This document shows, piece by piece, positions 44,726 to 55,933 of a stretch of DNA of 55,969 nucleotides (position 1 is its first letter; each line of letters starts with the position of its first letter). The DNA comes from Gnetum montanum (Eukaryota > Streptophyta > Gnetopsida > Gnetales > Gnetaceae): positions 1,809,712-1,865,680 of the forward strand of contig MNCI01027046.1 in the NCBI GenBank assembly GCA_015680685.1, in the 5' to 3' direction. The notes under the pieces are model-generated. The model did not search any database. It was given only the letters and a program-made list of their open reading frames with translations, and was not told the DNA's origin. The position numbers and the translations under genes are program-made.

Positions 44726-45800
44726 TTAAGGGGTGTGCTTTGAATTCTTAGGCTTGTAGATCATCATGGTCCAAAAAGGAAAAGTCTCGTAAATGATGTA
44801 AGGTCCTTCCCACAATAATTGGAACTTAGTTTGTTGAGGTGTGTGTGTGGGGTTCCAATAGAGAACCTTATGTCCTGGTTGAAATTTGAGTTTTTTGATT
44901 TTCAGGTCATGACACTTTTTGTTGTAGGCCTTATGTAATTCATTGGATGATAGGGCTACCAATTCATTTTCATCTAGCAGGTTGAGATTTATTAGTCTTT
45001 CTTTTTGGACTAGACTTAAGTTAAGGTCAAGGTCACAAGTTGTTGAAAGTGTACAAAGCTCAGATTGAATAGGAAGTGTTGGTAACTTTCTATACACAAG
45101 CTCATAAGGAGAGTAGCTTATAAGAAGTTTCCATGTTGAGCAATAGGCCCAAATGGCATCGTTGAGTTTTGTGCTCCAGTCTTTCCTATACTTGCTAATA
45201 GTTCTAGTTAGAATCCTTGTGATTTCCCTATTGGTAACCTCAACATGACCATTGACTTAAGGATGGTAGGGTGTTATGAATTTATGCTCAACCCCCAAGC
45301 ATTGCATGAGCTTTCGAAAAGTAGTGCCTGTAAAGTGAGTTCCATTATTAAAAATTAATACATGTGGCGCACCAAACTTGTTTACAGCATTTTGTTGTAC
45401 AAACCGAGCAACAGTAGAAGATGTACAGTCAATGACGACTGCTGCTTCTGCTCATTTTGTATAATAGTCAATAGCGACTATGATGTATGCCTTTCCATTT
45501 GACATGGGTGTGATGGAACCAATGAAATCAATGCCCCAAATGTCAAAGGATTCTAGTGGTTGAATCCATTATTGAGGTTTCTCTATTCAGGCAGTCATTC
45601 CACCATCTCGTTGGCATCATTCACAAGAGCAGACATAATGGTGAACATTCCTAAAGATTGTTGGCTAATAGTACCTTGCCATCAAGATTTTAATGGTCGT
45701 GTGTCTCTTAGCATAATGTCCTCCACAAGGACCTTTGTGAGCATCTTGGAGAACGCGTAGTTCATCAGCATCAAGGACACACCAACGCACCAGGTCATCA
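44726..45800 (-). pseudogene. Integrase of element B
   Basis: Minus-strand reading gives the core with GSITPMSNGKAYIIVAIDYY (first catalytic Asp kept), APHVLIFNNGTHFT (second Asp to Asn), YHP*VNGHVEVTNRE (Glu kept). The end follows as an open segment of 123 residues, with SELCTLSTTCDLDLNLSLVQ, LNLLDENELVALSSNEL and KVLYWNPTHTPQQT. This matches the integrase of C almost throughout. Confidence 0.8.
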
Positions 45801-46079
45801 GTGCACACCTTGTAGAGGTATCTGTTGATCTCTATGATGTGTTTTACTTGGTGAAGAAACTACTATTTCTTCTGGTGGTCCAACCCTTGTGGCATCTCTT
45901 AAGTGAGAAGATAGATGAGAATGCCATCATACCATTTAGGTTCATTGGACAATTGTTCAGTTATAGCCCTAGCAAAGAAGAGTTCATCAAGAAACATATT
46001 AGATAATGGATTTTTTCCTCTTTGTTGTCCCATCACAACAAGTGATTAGCAACCACATTCTTAGCATCCTTTCGATCTA

Positions 46080-46480
46080 CCATTGTAAGATCAAATTTTT
46101 GCAAGATCACCAACTACTGTATGACACTAGGGCTCACCGTTGGCTTGTTCATTGGGAAGCGAATGGCACGATGATCCATGTGCACAAACATCTTATATCC
46201 AAGCATGTAATGCCTAAACTTTTCTAGAGTAAACACCATCACCATCAATTCTTTTTCTGTGGTGGTGTAATTTAGTTGTGCACCCACAATGCTTCGACTA
46301 GCTTAGTGGATGTAGTATGGATGTTTCTTATCATGTAATTGCATAAGCACAACTTCCAAAGTATAATTTGATGCATCCATCATGATATGAAATGGTCTGG
46401 ACTAGTTAGGTGCTTGTAGGATTAGAGTTTCTACAAGTTTTTCTTTCAACTATTAGAATGCTTTTTCACATTCTGTAGTC
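46080..46480 (-). pseudogene. RNase H of element B
   Basis: MMDASNYTLEVVLMQLHD, NYTTTEKELMVMVFTLEKF and FVHMDHRAIRFPMNKP carry the catalytic Asp, Glu and Asp. Stops interrupt the frame (for example after YYIH). Confidence 0.75.
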
Positions 46481-47330
46481 TAGACAAAGGGAGCATGTTT
46501 CTTTGTTAGCTCTACCAACAGTTTTACAATCTTAGAGAAATTCTCTATGAATTGCCGGTAGTAGTTAGTATGTCCAAGGAATGATCCAACATCTTTTACA
46601 GTTTTTGGTTCGTGGGTTATTCCTTGGATGACCCTTATTTTCTCAGGGTCTACCTCAATTCTTGCTTGTGCCCCAATACAATGGCCTCCTAGACTAGTAA
46701 GTGACTTTTTTGCCAATTGAGCTACAAGTTGGTTTCAACACATTGTTTTAATACTTGCTCAAGATGGTGCAAGGCTTGCTCAAATGTAGCTCCATAAGTG
46801 GAGAAGTCATCCATGAAGATTTCCACACCACTACCGATTTATTGTTGAAAATGGCTTAAACCCAGGTGTTGAAATGTAGCAGGAGCATTGCATAGACCAA
46901 ATGGCATCTTGCGATATGCAAAAGTCCCCCAAGGACTCATGAATGTTATTTTCGTTAGGTCCTCTAGTGCAATTTGAATTTGGTTATAGCCACTATAACC
47001 ATCTAGAAAATTGTAGTAGCAAGGCTTAGATATTGTGTCTAGCACCTGATCCACAAATGGCAACGAAAAATGATCTTTGAATGTTACCATATTCAGTAGC
47101 CAAAAATCGATGCAGACCTACCACTTGCCATCTTTCTTTGGCATAATTATGAGTGGACTAACCCACTCACTATCCACAATGGGATAAATGAACCCCCACC
47201 TTGAGGAGTTATTCAATTTCCTCTTTGATGATCTGCTTTAGTTTGGGGTTCAATTGCCTATGTGGTTGTCTTTTTGGCTTCATGGTTGGATTAATGTAGA
47301 TGCAATGTTAGCATGTCTTAGAATCAATCC
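46481..47330 (-). pseudogene. Reverse transcriptase of element B
   Basis: The segment 46839-47090 reads FKDHFSLPFVDQVLD, YYNFLDGYSGYNQIQIALED and FAYRKMPFGLCNAPATFQ. The catalytic box is intact as EIFMDDFSTYG (46806-46817 for FMDD). Then come LNWQKSHLLV, GHTNYYRQFIENFSKI and KLLVELTKKHAPF. This is the Athila/Tat pattern (F-M-D-D). Stops and frame changes separate the parts. Confidence 0.85.
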
Positions 47331-47649
47331 CTATGAGTTCAGGATATGACCAAGCAAAAGTTGTTAACCATTTGTCAACTACCTTTGATAGTATCTTTTT
47401 CTGCTCTGGAGCAAGATTTGCATTAATTATAACTAGATTTTCATTTTTCAAAAACACATATTTCATTCCAACTAGTAGTGTTTTCAATTCACGGGGCTCT
47501 TACTTGAAAGTTTCAACTCTGCCTAGTGCATATCATCATTTGTATCATCAAAGAGTTGGTGATAAACTTAGTTTAGTTCATCCATGCCTATGACATATGC
47601 ACATGTCAGACTCTCAGTTGGTTCTATGCAAAGTATGCTACTTTAAGAA

Positions 47650-48290
47650 TCAGTGGTCAGCCATTGGGTGTCCTCCTATTTTGTGGCTGCTATATACAGA
47701 CACCTTTGGATTTCTACTTCTGGTGCACACTACTTGCATGTAGAGATAGATACTTGCTTTACGGCCTAAAGTTTCTGCACACAATTGCACCTTGTATCGT
47801 TGTGTGCGATGCATGGAACTCTTCTTCTTGATCTTTCTAAATGCATTTTCTTTGGATATTTCTAAAGAAAGATCTCTAATGTCCATTCTTGCATTAACAG
47901 TACTTAGCCATGCCCTTTCCATGATGATTGGAAAATCCCTTTTGCAATTCTTCACTTTGATTACCAGGAAATTAGTATGATAAGACCACTCACAGATAAT
48001 GGTCATAATGTCCTCTACCAGTCCCAATAAAATAGTGATGGAATGGTCTACCAATTCTAATCTTATATTGCTCTTCTTATGAGGAGGTAGGTTCCATGCA
48101 ATGTACATCTTATGAGAAATTAAATTGACACCAGAACCTAAATCAAAAAGATCTTTGCATGGTTCATTCTCAAGAATCTGCAAATAAATTAGAGGACTTT
48201 CAGGATTGGCTAATTTCCTAGGAAGGTTTCCAACACGGATGCAATCAAATACAGTATGAGTGAGCATGATGGCATGAATCTTGAGCAAAT
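47650..48290 (-). pseudogene. Protease region of element B
   Basis: The open frame 47650-48288 starts near HAIMLTHTVFDCIRVGNLPRKLANPESPLIY in two pieces, with the active site as DLFDLGSGVNLIS (usual D-S-G, Ser changed to Leu). Then come MYIAWNLPPHKKSNIRLEL and DFPIIMERAWLSTVNA, where the Gly of IIMG is Glu. It is collinear with the protease of G. Confidence 0.75.
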
Positions 48291-48299
48291 TTTGATTTG

Positions 48300-50817
48300 A
48301 AGGGGACTCGAAGATATTGGATACAGAGGAAGATGCAGGAGTAGGGTTGTTAACTACGGGTGTATGTGGGGACTTAGGTGGACTGCAGGGTCAAAAAAAA
48401 GATCTTTTCTTTGATCAAGTATTCAATATATTTGATTGATGAACCAGTTGTAGATTAATGATCCTTCTAGCATTGCATTATTGTAGTTGAGTTGGTAGTT
48501 CACCCTACATAGGTGGAGCAGGTGATAGTTGTGCGGGTGGAGGAGGAACATGTGCAAGGATAGAAGGGGGATAAATGTAAGAGGTGGTATTCCTTCTTTC
48601 ATGTGGAGAATGAGGTTGATAATAATCAAAAGGATGGTAGTAAGGTTGGAAAGTAGAGATGTGATTAGAGGAGTCACGTGGAAACAAGGGTTGCTGAATG
48701 TAGTAACTATATGGATCAAGCTACCAATAAGGGTATTGCTACCTTGGTGGTGCCAGTGCCCATGATTGTGGTTACTGCCACTATTAATACTAATCATATG
48801 GTTACGATGGAGCCCCATTTGGATAATATTGTTTTTATTTGTGGAACTGCCTAAAATTACCTTGAAAATAAGGTAATCTTCTAAATGTTTGCCTTTATGT
48901 TAGACGTGGATTTAAAGCATACACCCCAGACTCCTGTACATGTGACACTATAAGGTAACATCCCTTAGGATGTACATACTAGCGGATGTCACATCCATCA
49001 TCATCGTCTAATTCACTATCTACAACTTCTTCTATTGCAACAATCTTGCCCTTACCTTTGTGATAAGCACGTTCAACTTCCTTGCGCCTTCTGCACTCAC
49101 GATCACAACTTTGTTTTTTAGACTCTTCAGCAATTTTGAGGACAACTTAAAATCTACTATCTATGGAGTCCCATAATTGATCAACCTTGGCCGTAATTTC
49201 AAATTCAAATTTTTGGAGTGGCAAGGTTTTCCTATTCACCACCTCATTAGATGCAGATTCATCCTCATTGTCGCAAAATCGAACCTCCTTCTTGTGAATG
49301 AAGGGATCATGGTTATATTTTTCTACTCTTTCTCTTTTTCTTAATTCACCCTCTTTTTTAGCTACCTGCTCTATTAACCTTTGTATCTTATAGGCACTTA
49401 ATTCTAACAGTCATCCTAGGGCATAGACACCAAGAGTTCTTCTTGTTTCTAATCAAAGCCCATCTACAATGTGGTGAAGTTGATCCAATTGAGAATAGCC
49501 ATGGCCAAGACATTTGTGCATCAAGGAATAGTATCAGCTGATGGCGACATCCAATGGTTCATGTGTTCCTTATTTCCATCCTTGGATTTTCCTTCTCAAG
49601 TTGGACACTCTAAAATATGTTTGATATTTATCATTAAAAAACTCAAGCATGGTACTCCATCATCTGATAGACTCTGGCTTTAAGGACTAGTACCAGTTCT
49701 CTACTTCTTTGATCAGTGTCCTAGGGAACAACTTAAGTTTCTTCCACTCATTCTCTATATTCTGCAAGGCACATGCATCTTGAAAAGCTTGGAGATGATT
49801 CTACGAATTAGAGTTATATCCCCCTTCAAATTGAGGAATATTATTCATATCTAACCTTTTGATCCGACTATCGTTCACATGCCTTGTTAAAATTCTTACT
49901 GCCTCTATGATATTAAGCATACTTCTGGTAGCAAGCAAAGGCTCATCAAGGCCTTGATCATGATGCCTACGATGTCCTCAACTACCCCTTCATTCATGGA
50001 AATGTGCCTCTCTTGAATGTCCACATCCTTGATCTTGCCTTTCTCGACAGTCCCTTCAATCATTTTGGTCTCGTTGGGCATTTCATTCATTTCGGTTACC
50101 TCCATCACGGTCTTGCCTTCTGCAGTCACAGTTAGAGCTAGAAGAAGATGATGATGATGATGAAGGAGAAGAGGAAGGAGAACTAGCATCATCATAATAC
50201 TTGCTACCACCTCTTCAACAATCGCAACCACGATCATGATCTTGTTTCTTGTCCACATCCCTACCTTGACTTACTCTTCCAAATCCTTCTTTTTCATTGG
50301 ATCCATTTTTACAAGAACCACGATTGTGAATTTTGGACTGTAAGTTCTGGTTTTGACCTCCTTCACCAAATTCAAAGAAAGGAATTTCATTAAATGAAAA
50401 ACCTCCAAAGCAGGGTTCTTCACCAACTTGTTGATGTAATAGGAATGAAGAATTGTTAAATCTTTTTCCCTTCAAAGGTTCATAGTGTTGCTCTAGCTAT
50501 CAATCTTGTAGATGTTGTGTCTCCGTGGGGTGATAATCCCTAGCATTAGTATCTTGCACAACATACTCAACATGACGTTCCTAAAGGCCATATCGTATAA
50601 GCATTTGGTAGAGCATTGCAGGTACGGATCAATTAGGTGGCAACACAATGTTATCCTCCATGTCGCACCATTGCAGCTATTCAATCTGGTGTAGGATGAA
50701 GGTGAAGTTTGGTACATACTCATTAGGATGAGCATATACTATTTGATACTGTTGAGGCACTAGTTGATAAGCTTTATCAAACTTGGGCAGAGAATCACTC
50801 TTGTGAGAAGAGGACAT
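48300..50817 (-). pseudogene. gag of element B
   Basis: ATG at 50817 gives MSSSHKSDSLPKF, close to the gag start of G. The linker is Ser/Arg/Asp-rich with a poly-Ser run near 50150. The capsid has PLLATRSMLNIIEAV, NNIPQFEGGYN, LQAFQDACALQNIENEW, LFPRTLIKE and KYQ-like remnants. A zinc knuckle relic at about 48955-48995 keeps C-D-I-R, then YVHPKGC (second Cys to Arg). A Pro/His/Tyr-rich tail ends at about 48300. Many Trp and Gln codons are now stops. Confidence 0.75.
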
Positions 50818-50956
50818 TTTCGATTAGATGAGAAAAACGCAATGTGCTTTTAGATATTATTGTAATAATCTTAAGATGTGATGTGACTTAAAGGTTCATT
50901 CCAATGATTTAAATAATTTCATTAGGTTCTAGATAATGCATGAAAAAACCAAAAGG

Positions 50957-50974
50957 TCCCTGACAATGGTGCTA
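50957..50974 (-). other. Primer binding site, tRNA-Asp type (element B)
   Basis: Plus-strand TCCCTGACAATGGTGCTA is a decayed match to the 3' end of tRNA-Asp, one base from the 5' LTR. Confidence 0.75.
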
Positions 50975-50975
50975 A

Positions 50976-51797
50976 TGATGAGTAGCGAGGTACCCTTACA
51001 CCCAACCATATGAATCACTAAGGCATTTATGCACAATTTGGTCAAATTCCATAGACCTATAGTTCTCTAGTACACTAGTTCCTCTAGGAAGTGAAATGGG
51101 TGTTAAGAACATTTGTTGTCTTCCCAACTACACTTGTGAGGCTCAAGGCTATGGTTAAAGTGTAATTGAGGTACATGATTTTTATTGTTTTATGTTTTAT
51201 AGATGTAATCACCTACAACAAGAATGAAGAGTAGAGTAACTAAAAATCTAATCCATTTACTACTTATCTAGCCTAACATAAGTAACCGCCCCACTTTCTT
51301 GGACACATCTTGAACACAAATAGCATTGCTGAGCTACCAAACGTTAAGCGTTGTTGGGTTACCAAGTACTATATGTATGCTCGAAGTGATCATACTCACG
51401 TTCATTAACAATTAGAAATAAATTGCTTAATTTAAATGCATTAAAGTAAAGTGCAATAAAGAAAATATTAATCTATTCCCGGTGCTACAAGGATTATCAA
51501 AGAGTTCATTTTATTCCCATCACACTGTTGTGCTCAGGTACATTAGTGCTTGAACAAAGAACTGTACACACTTAGACTCCTTCTAGGGGCACTCAAAAAA
51601 TATTCTAACTCTGGAGAAAATTAACTACAAGACCTTTGCTACTCTAACTGAAAACCAAAAGCTAATGCCAAATCGGGAGCCCAGGCACTATATCTAGAGG
51701 CTAGCGTATACCCCCTGATGTTAGATACTTGATGTCACATCAAGACCCCAATGTCAGATACTGGACATCGAAGCATGACAAAAAATGTGTTTCATCA
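50976..51797 (-). mobile_element. 5' LTR of element B (822 bp)
   Basis: TGATGAGTAGCG...TTTCATCA followed by TGTAT. Collinear with 42621-43454. U3 dyads here are (C)TGATGTCACATCAAG-like (51717-51745). Confidence 0.92.
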
Positions 51798-51849
51798 TGT
51801 ATGATATAACTAATCTAGATAACTAGCACCATCCTCGACAATGGTGCCA
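51798..51849 (-). other. Leader and primer binding site of element A
   Basis: The remaining 5' leader of element A, cut off from its gag by element B. TGTATGATATAACTAATCTA matches El-1 at about 1693-1712. The primer site TCCTCGACAATGGTGCCA (51832-51849) is tRNA-Asp type and joins the LTR at 51851 after one base. Confidence 0.85.
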
Positions 51850-51850
51850 A

Positions 51851-52701
51851 TGATGAGCAGTGGGTACCCCCTATGCCCAACCATATAAATCACAAGTGTA
51901 CACACATGATCCGATCGAATTCTGTGGATGGGACTAGTTGTGCATCTAGATTGTTAAGCATTGATCGCAGTTCACTATCTTTCCACTTGGACTAGTGGTA
52001 ACATTTTCACATATGATTTAGTCTAGAGTGAGGCATATGATTCTTGATCTTGTTTCAGCCTTATGCTACTCTTAATGATAATAGAGAAATCAATTACTTA
52101 ATCTAATTAACAACATAAAGATAAAGTCTAAACTAGCCTACGGGCAATGACCATATGTTCCCAGCTTACCATACACATCCTGAACCCATGTATACACTAC
52201 TGGGATTACCAAGCACTATGCAACTAGGTGAACCAAGTAATAATGTTATTGAGATTACCAAGCGAATACGTGTTTACCCTCAAAACTAATCATGCTCATT
52301 CCACCAATTCATTAACATGCATGGAAATGTAAATATTAACTAAGTACATGAAATGTAAATTAATGGAAAGTAAATTTAATCTAAATAAAAGTGTTGCAAT
52401 GAATAAGAATCAATCTCAATCTTATTATCGTTCATGGAATGTGTCTAGGTACATTGCCACTCAAATAAGAAGTTGTACAACTGACTTAAATCCACACTGT
52501 GGGCACTCACTAACTATTCTCTAAAACTATAGAATAAAACTGCAAGACTTTAGCTACTCTATTGACCGAAGAATGCTAATACATGATAACAACACATGTA
52601 TTTATAAACTTTATTGTGAAGCTATGTCAATGAGGCCTCATAAACATAGCAAACGCTACGTCAACGGAACCCCATCGACATGACACTTTGATGCTTCATT
52701 A
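51851..52701 (-). mobile_element. 5' LTR of element A (851 bp)
   Basis: TGATGAGCAGTGGG...GCTTCATTA (CA changed to TA). U3 has AGCAAACGCTACGTCAACGG (about 52645-52664), the decayed equivalent of the palindrome in its partner LTR. Confidence 0.88.
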
Positions 52702-53480
52702 ATACTTATTTGGAATTTCTAGTTGTCCCTACTTGATGTCTTCTTCTTAATGTGAGTGTACATAAGGGTCTTTCTTTCTTAACTACTCTAACTCATTAAC
52801 TTCTTCAACATAGGCACTTATAATTTGATTAGATGGTTCCATGTACACTTTGGACTCTATCTCTTTTTTAGTAATTAGCCACTGGATGCCTTCTTGTTTG
52901 GTGGCTGCTACATATAGGCATTGCTGCATACACATATTTTCTACACATTGACTACATGTTGTATTGATTTATTATTTGACAACTCAAATTTTTTGCACGC
53001 AATTGCACCCATTATCATTATATGTGATATATGGAACTTTGCATCTCTATATGATTCTGGCCTTATCTTCCTTGGAAATTTTCAAGGACAAGTGTTTAAT
53101 TCCTAGCTTATCATCTAAAATGCTAAGCCATTCTGTTCCCATAATTATAGGAAATTCTCCCTTATTGTTCCCCATATTTTTCCGCACATGTATCACTAAG
53201 AAGTCAGTAGGATAAGACCAGCCACTTATGTTAGTAATGGCATCATCTACTTGTCCAAGTGGAACAATGATTGATTGGTCTACAAGCTCTAATCAAATGT
53301 TGCTCTTCTTTAGTAGAGGAAGATTCCAAACTTTGTACATATATTGTGAAATCAGGTTTACTCCTAATCTAGAATCTAGTAGAGCTTTGCATGGTTTATG
53401 ACCTGCTATTTGGAGATATCCTAAGGGACTTCTAGGATCTGTTTTCTTCTTGGGGAGTGCTCATACCTTGATCTAGTGTG
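52702..53480 (-). pseudogene. Protease of element C
   Basis: The minus strand reads KALLDSRLGVNLIS (D-S-G with Gly to Arg), YKVWNLPLLKKSNI, LVDQSIIVPLGQVDDAI, GWSYPTDFLVIHV and EFPIIMGTEWLS. After that comes the linker QQCLYVAATKQEGIQWL. The same order is found in G and B. The RT part continues at 37881 on the far side of element A. Confidence 0.75.
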
Positions 53481-55487
53481 TGATAGTTTGAGTGAGCATG
53501 ATAATGGTCAAATTCGGATCTATAGAATGTGGAAGCCTAGTATTTCCTTGAGGAGTATGTGTGGATGGGGTTACTATGGGTAAAGTTCCCATCCTTTAAA
53601 CCTTTTCTACACTTGTTCTAAAAAATGGATGTTTCCTGGATCTAAGTTCATTTATTATCACATCCTCTTGCATATTTACTACCTTGGTAGCACTCTTTTG
53701 CTATGGTTGTGTTGGCAGTTCCCTTTGCATAACCAGTGGTGGTATTGATGGTAGAGTTTTAGGAGGTTGGATTGATTAACTAGTTGGTGGTTGATGTGCA
53801 TAAGGATTTGGATCCATTCTTGGTGTAGTGGGCTTGTAATACTCTAGTGAATAGTAGTAAGAGGAAGTACAGAATGAAACATTTCCTAGAGAGATTGGAC
53901 ATTGAACGTAATATCCATAAGGATTAGATTGCCTATATGGATATTCCTGCCTCAGCAGTGGCATTTCCCATGCTTGTGGTTGTTGCCATTGTTGCTAGTA
54001 TTGCATTTGTGGCTAAGGATAGACTCTACTTGGATAGAATGATAGTTGAAAAGATTGTTGGAGGTTACCTTGTAGATAGGATAGTTGTCTTGGCATTTGT
54101 TTCTTGATGAATTTCGGATTGAGTGCGTATGCCCTAGACTCTTAGAAGTGGGCCATGATAGGACAACATCCCTTAGGATGTTCATATTGGCACACTTTGC
54201 ATCCTTCTTCATCTTCCGAATTGAAGCCTATTAATTCCTCAACTACATTAACTTTTTCTTTATGTTTGTAATTCTCTCTCCTATTATCTCTTCTTTTCTT
54301 TGTTCTTATTTAGGGCTTGTTCAATTTTCTCCTCTACTATCTTGAGTGCAGTAGCGAATTTCTCATATACTGAGTCCCACATTTTCTCTACCTTTTTTGC
54401 AATGTCATTGATGGATTTTCGGATGGGTAGAGTCTTCTTTTAAATGACATCCTCCAAATTTTCCTCTTCTTGTCTATTGCACATTCTAACATCTCTTTTC
54501 CTTATTGTAGGATCTCAATTGTACTCTTCAATTGATTCATTTTTCTTCAATTCTGCTTCTTCTTTGGCCACCTAATCTATCAATTTTTTAATTTGATGGG
54601 CTATCATTTCTGATAATCTACCTTGGGCATATACCCCAAAAGTTTATCTAGCTTTGTTCCTTAACCCATCAATAATATGTTTTTGTTGTTCCCTTTGTGA
54701 AAATCCATGGCCTAGGCATCTATGTAGTAAAGAATAATATCTAACCATTGTTGCCTTAAGGGATTCATGTGTCTCTTGCTTTCATCCTCATATTTTTTTT
54801 CTTAAATTGAACATCCTTGAATAGATTTGATATTTATCATTGAAGAGCTCTAACATGGTACTCCATCTTCGAAGCGATTTTGGTTCTAAGGATTGGTACG
54901 AGCTCTCTATTTCTTTGATGAGTGTTATGGGAAACAACTTTAACTCCTATGAATCACTCTCAACATTTTGAAGGGCATAGGCATCATGGAACACTTGAAG
55001 ATGGTATTGTGGATTCGTATGATATCCACCTTCAAATTTGGGAATGTTATTCATGTATAGTCGCTTGATGCGATCCTTTACGTGTTCGGTAGGGATAGAC
55101 ACTGCTTCTCTAATGTAAATCAGGTTGTGAGTGGCTAGTAGGGTTTCTTCATGATCTTCGGGTTCATAAACTCTGGTGTAGTTGTGATCCTTTTGATGCT
55201 CATAGTGTCATTTCTTTCGTGTCTAATCTTGTATCTTTATTGCTCATAATCATCTTCTTATTCATCAAGATATCTTTTTTGATATTCATATCTCTCATGA
55301 TTCCTATGTCTTTCCCTGTCATAATCTTTGGGTCTTTGTTCTCTCTTGTCAAATTCCATTGATGATCATGAGGAGGAAGAGGAAGTAATTGGAGAATGGT
55401 GCCAGTTGGTTCTCTTTTTGTGACTTTGTGATTCAGTAAAAGCTTTAGGCCTTGAGCTCCACCTAAGTTTGGAGTCTTCTACATCTC
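53481..55487 (-). pseudogene. gag of element C (5' end cut by LTR E)
   Basis: From the right: Ser-rich linker, EEPLLAT-like capsid start, NNIPKFEGGYH-like, LQVFHDAYALQNVESDS-like and KYQIYSRMF-like pieces. Then DGLRNKAR-like, KKLIDQVAKEEAEL-like and the zinc knuckle GCKVCQYEHPKGCCP (about 54165-54205). A Pro/Tyr-rich tail with NPYGYYVQCPISLG and TPRMDPNPYAHQP follows. The knuckle spacing is CX2CX3HX3C. Several stops. The N-terminus lies beyond LTR E, outside the window. Confidence 0.75.
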
Positions 55488-55540
55488 TGATGAGACCTGA
55501 ATTGCTCATAGTGCTGGCGGTCGCCTTAAGGCACCCACAT

Positions 55541-55608
55541 TGTATCATGGGTTGCGTTGTATCATGGGTGGCGTTGTATCATGGGTCGCGATGTATCATG
55601 GGCCGCGA
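55541..55608 (+). repeat. 17-bp tandem repeat, four copies, in U3 of LTR E
   Basis: Four units start TGTATCATGGG and end in GCGT or GCGA (55541, 55558, 55575, 55592), with changes only in the last six bases. They lie directly before the palindrome blocks. Confidence 0.92.
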
Positions 55609-55671
55609 TATCGCGTACGCGATATAGCGTCCCACGCGATATCGCATCCCCCGCGATATCGCGTCCTTCCC

Positions 55672-55697
55672 TGCGATATCGCGTACGCGATATCGCA
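55672..55697. promoter_or_regulatory. Perfect 26-nt palindrome upstream of TATA in LTR E
   Basis: Two TGCGATATCGC arms around a GTAC core. Three more GCGATATCGC-like units lie at 55604-55665. The end is 15 bases before the TATA box. Confidence 0.6.
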
Positions 55698-55712
55698 GCC
55701 AGCCGCAATTCC

Positions 55713-55720
55713 TATAAATA
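55713..55720 (+). promoter_or_regulatory. TATA box of LTR E
   Basis: TATAAATA followed by AGAGGCGGCTCTCCC, the same arrangement as in the solo LTR (12581-12588) and, reversed, in LTRs of El-1 and G. Confidence 0.8.
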
Positions 55721-55867
55721 AGAGGCGGCTCTCCCTCATTTCCATCCCAGTTTTAGGTAGCGAAGCTCTGGCAGTTTGATCCCTCCAGAGTTAGAATTTT
55801 CCCGTGTCTGCCCGCAGTGTGGTGAATGTGATTGTACGGTGTCTTTATTCGAGTGTGCCGTACTTGG

Positions 55868-55933
55868 AGACGCACATGATCGGCAATAAAGATCGAGATT
55901 AGACGCACATGACCGGCAATAAAGATCGAGATT
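55868..55933 (+). repeat. 33-bp tandem duplication in LTR E
   Basis: Two copies starting AGACGCACATGA and ending AAAGATCGAGATT, one base different. Other LTRs of this family have a single copy. Confidence 0.92.

Larger units (their letters stand above)
42621..51797 (-). mobile_element. Element B: pol-bearing Athila/Tat-like retrotransposon, 9.2 kb
   Basis: LTRs at 42621-43454 and 50976-51797, flanked by the identical duplication TGTAT (42616-42620 and 51798-51802). On the minus strand: tRNA-Asp primer site, gag, protease, RT, RNase H, integrase, 1.3 kb noncoding, polypurine tract. It lies in the leader of element A. Rejoining the flanks restores a leader that matches El-1 at 1660-1745. LTRs differ by about 10% by eye. 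It is the only element of this family here with a complete domain set, though broken by stops. Confidence 0.93.
37882..52701 (-). mobile_element. Element A: gag-only LTR retrotransposon, 14.8 kb with B nested
   Basis: LTRs at 37882-38729 and 51851-52701, differing by about 12% by eye, mostly transitions. Without element B it is about 5.6 kb. The internal part holds a tRNA-Asp primer site, gag relics, a further ORF segment and 2 kb of noncoding 3' sequence, but no RT, RNase H or integrase. Flanks CAAAT and ATACT do not match, so the target duplication is not proven. Element C sequence continues on both sides (RT left, protease right), which supports one insertion. Confidence 0.82.

Noticed and set aside
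37877-52706. A target duplication for element A
   Set aside because: Flanks CAAAT and ATACT do not match; mutation or a small deletion is possible but not shown.
55604-55700. Repeated GCGATATCGC units as a CRISPR-like array
   Set aside because: Units are palindromic, unevenly spaced, have no unique spacers and lie in the U3 of a plant LTR.
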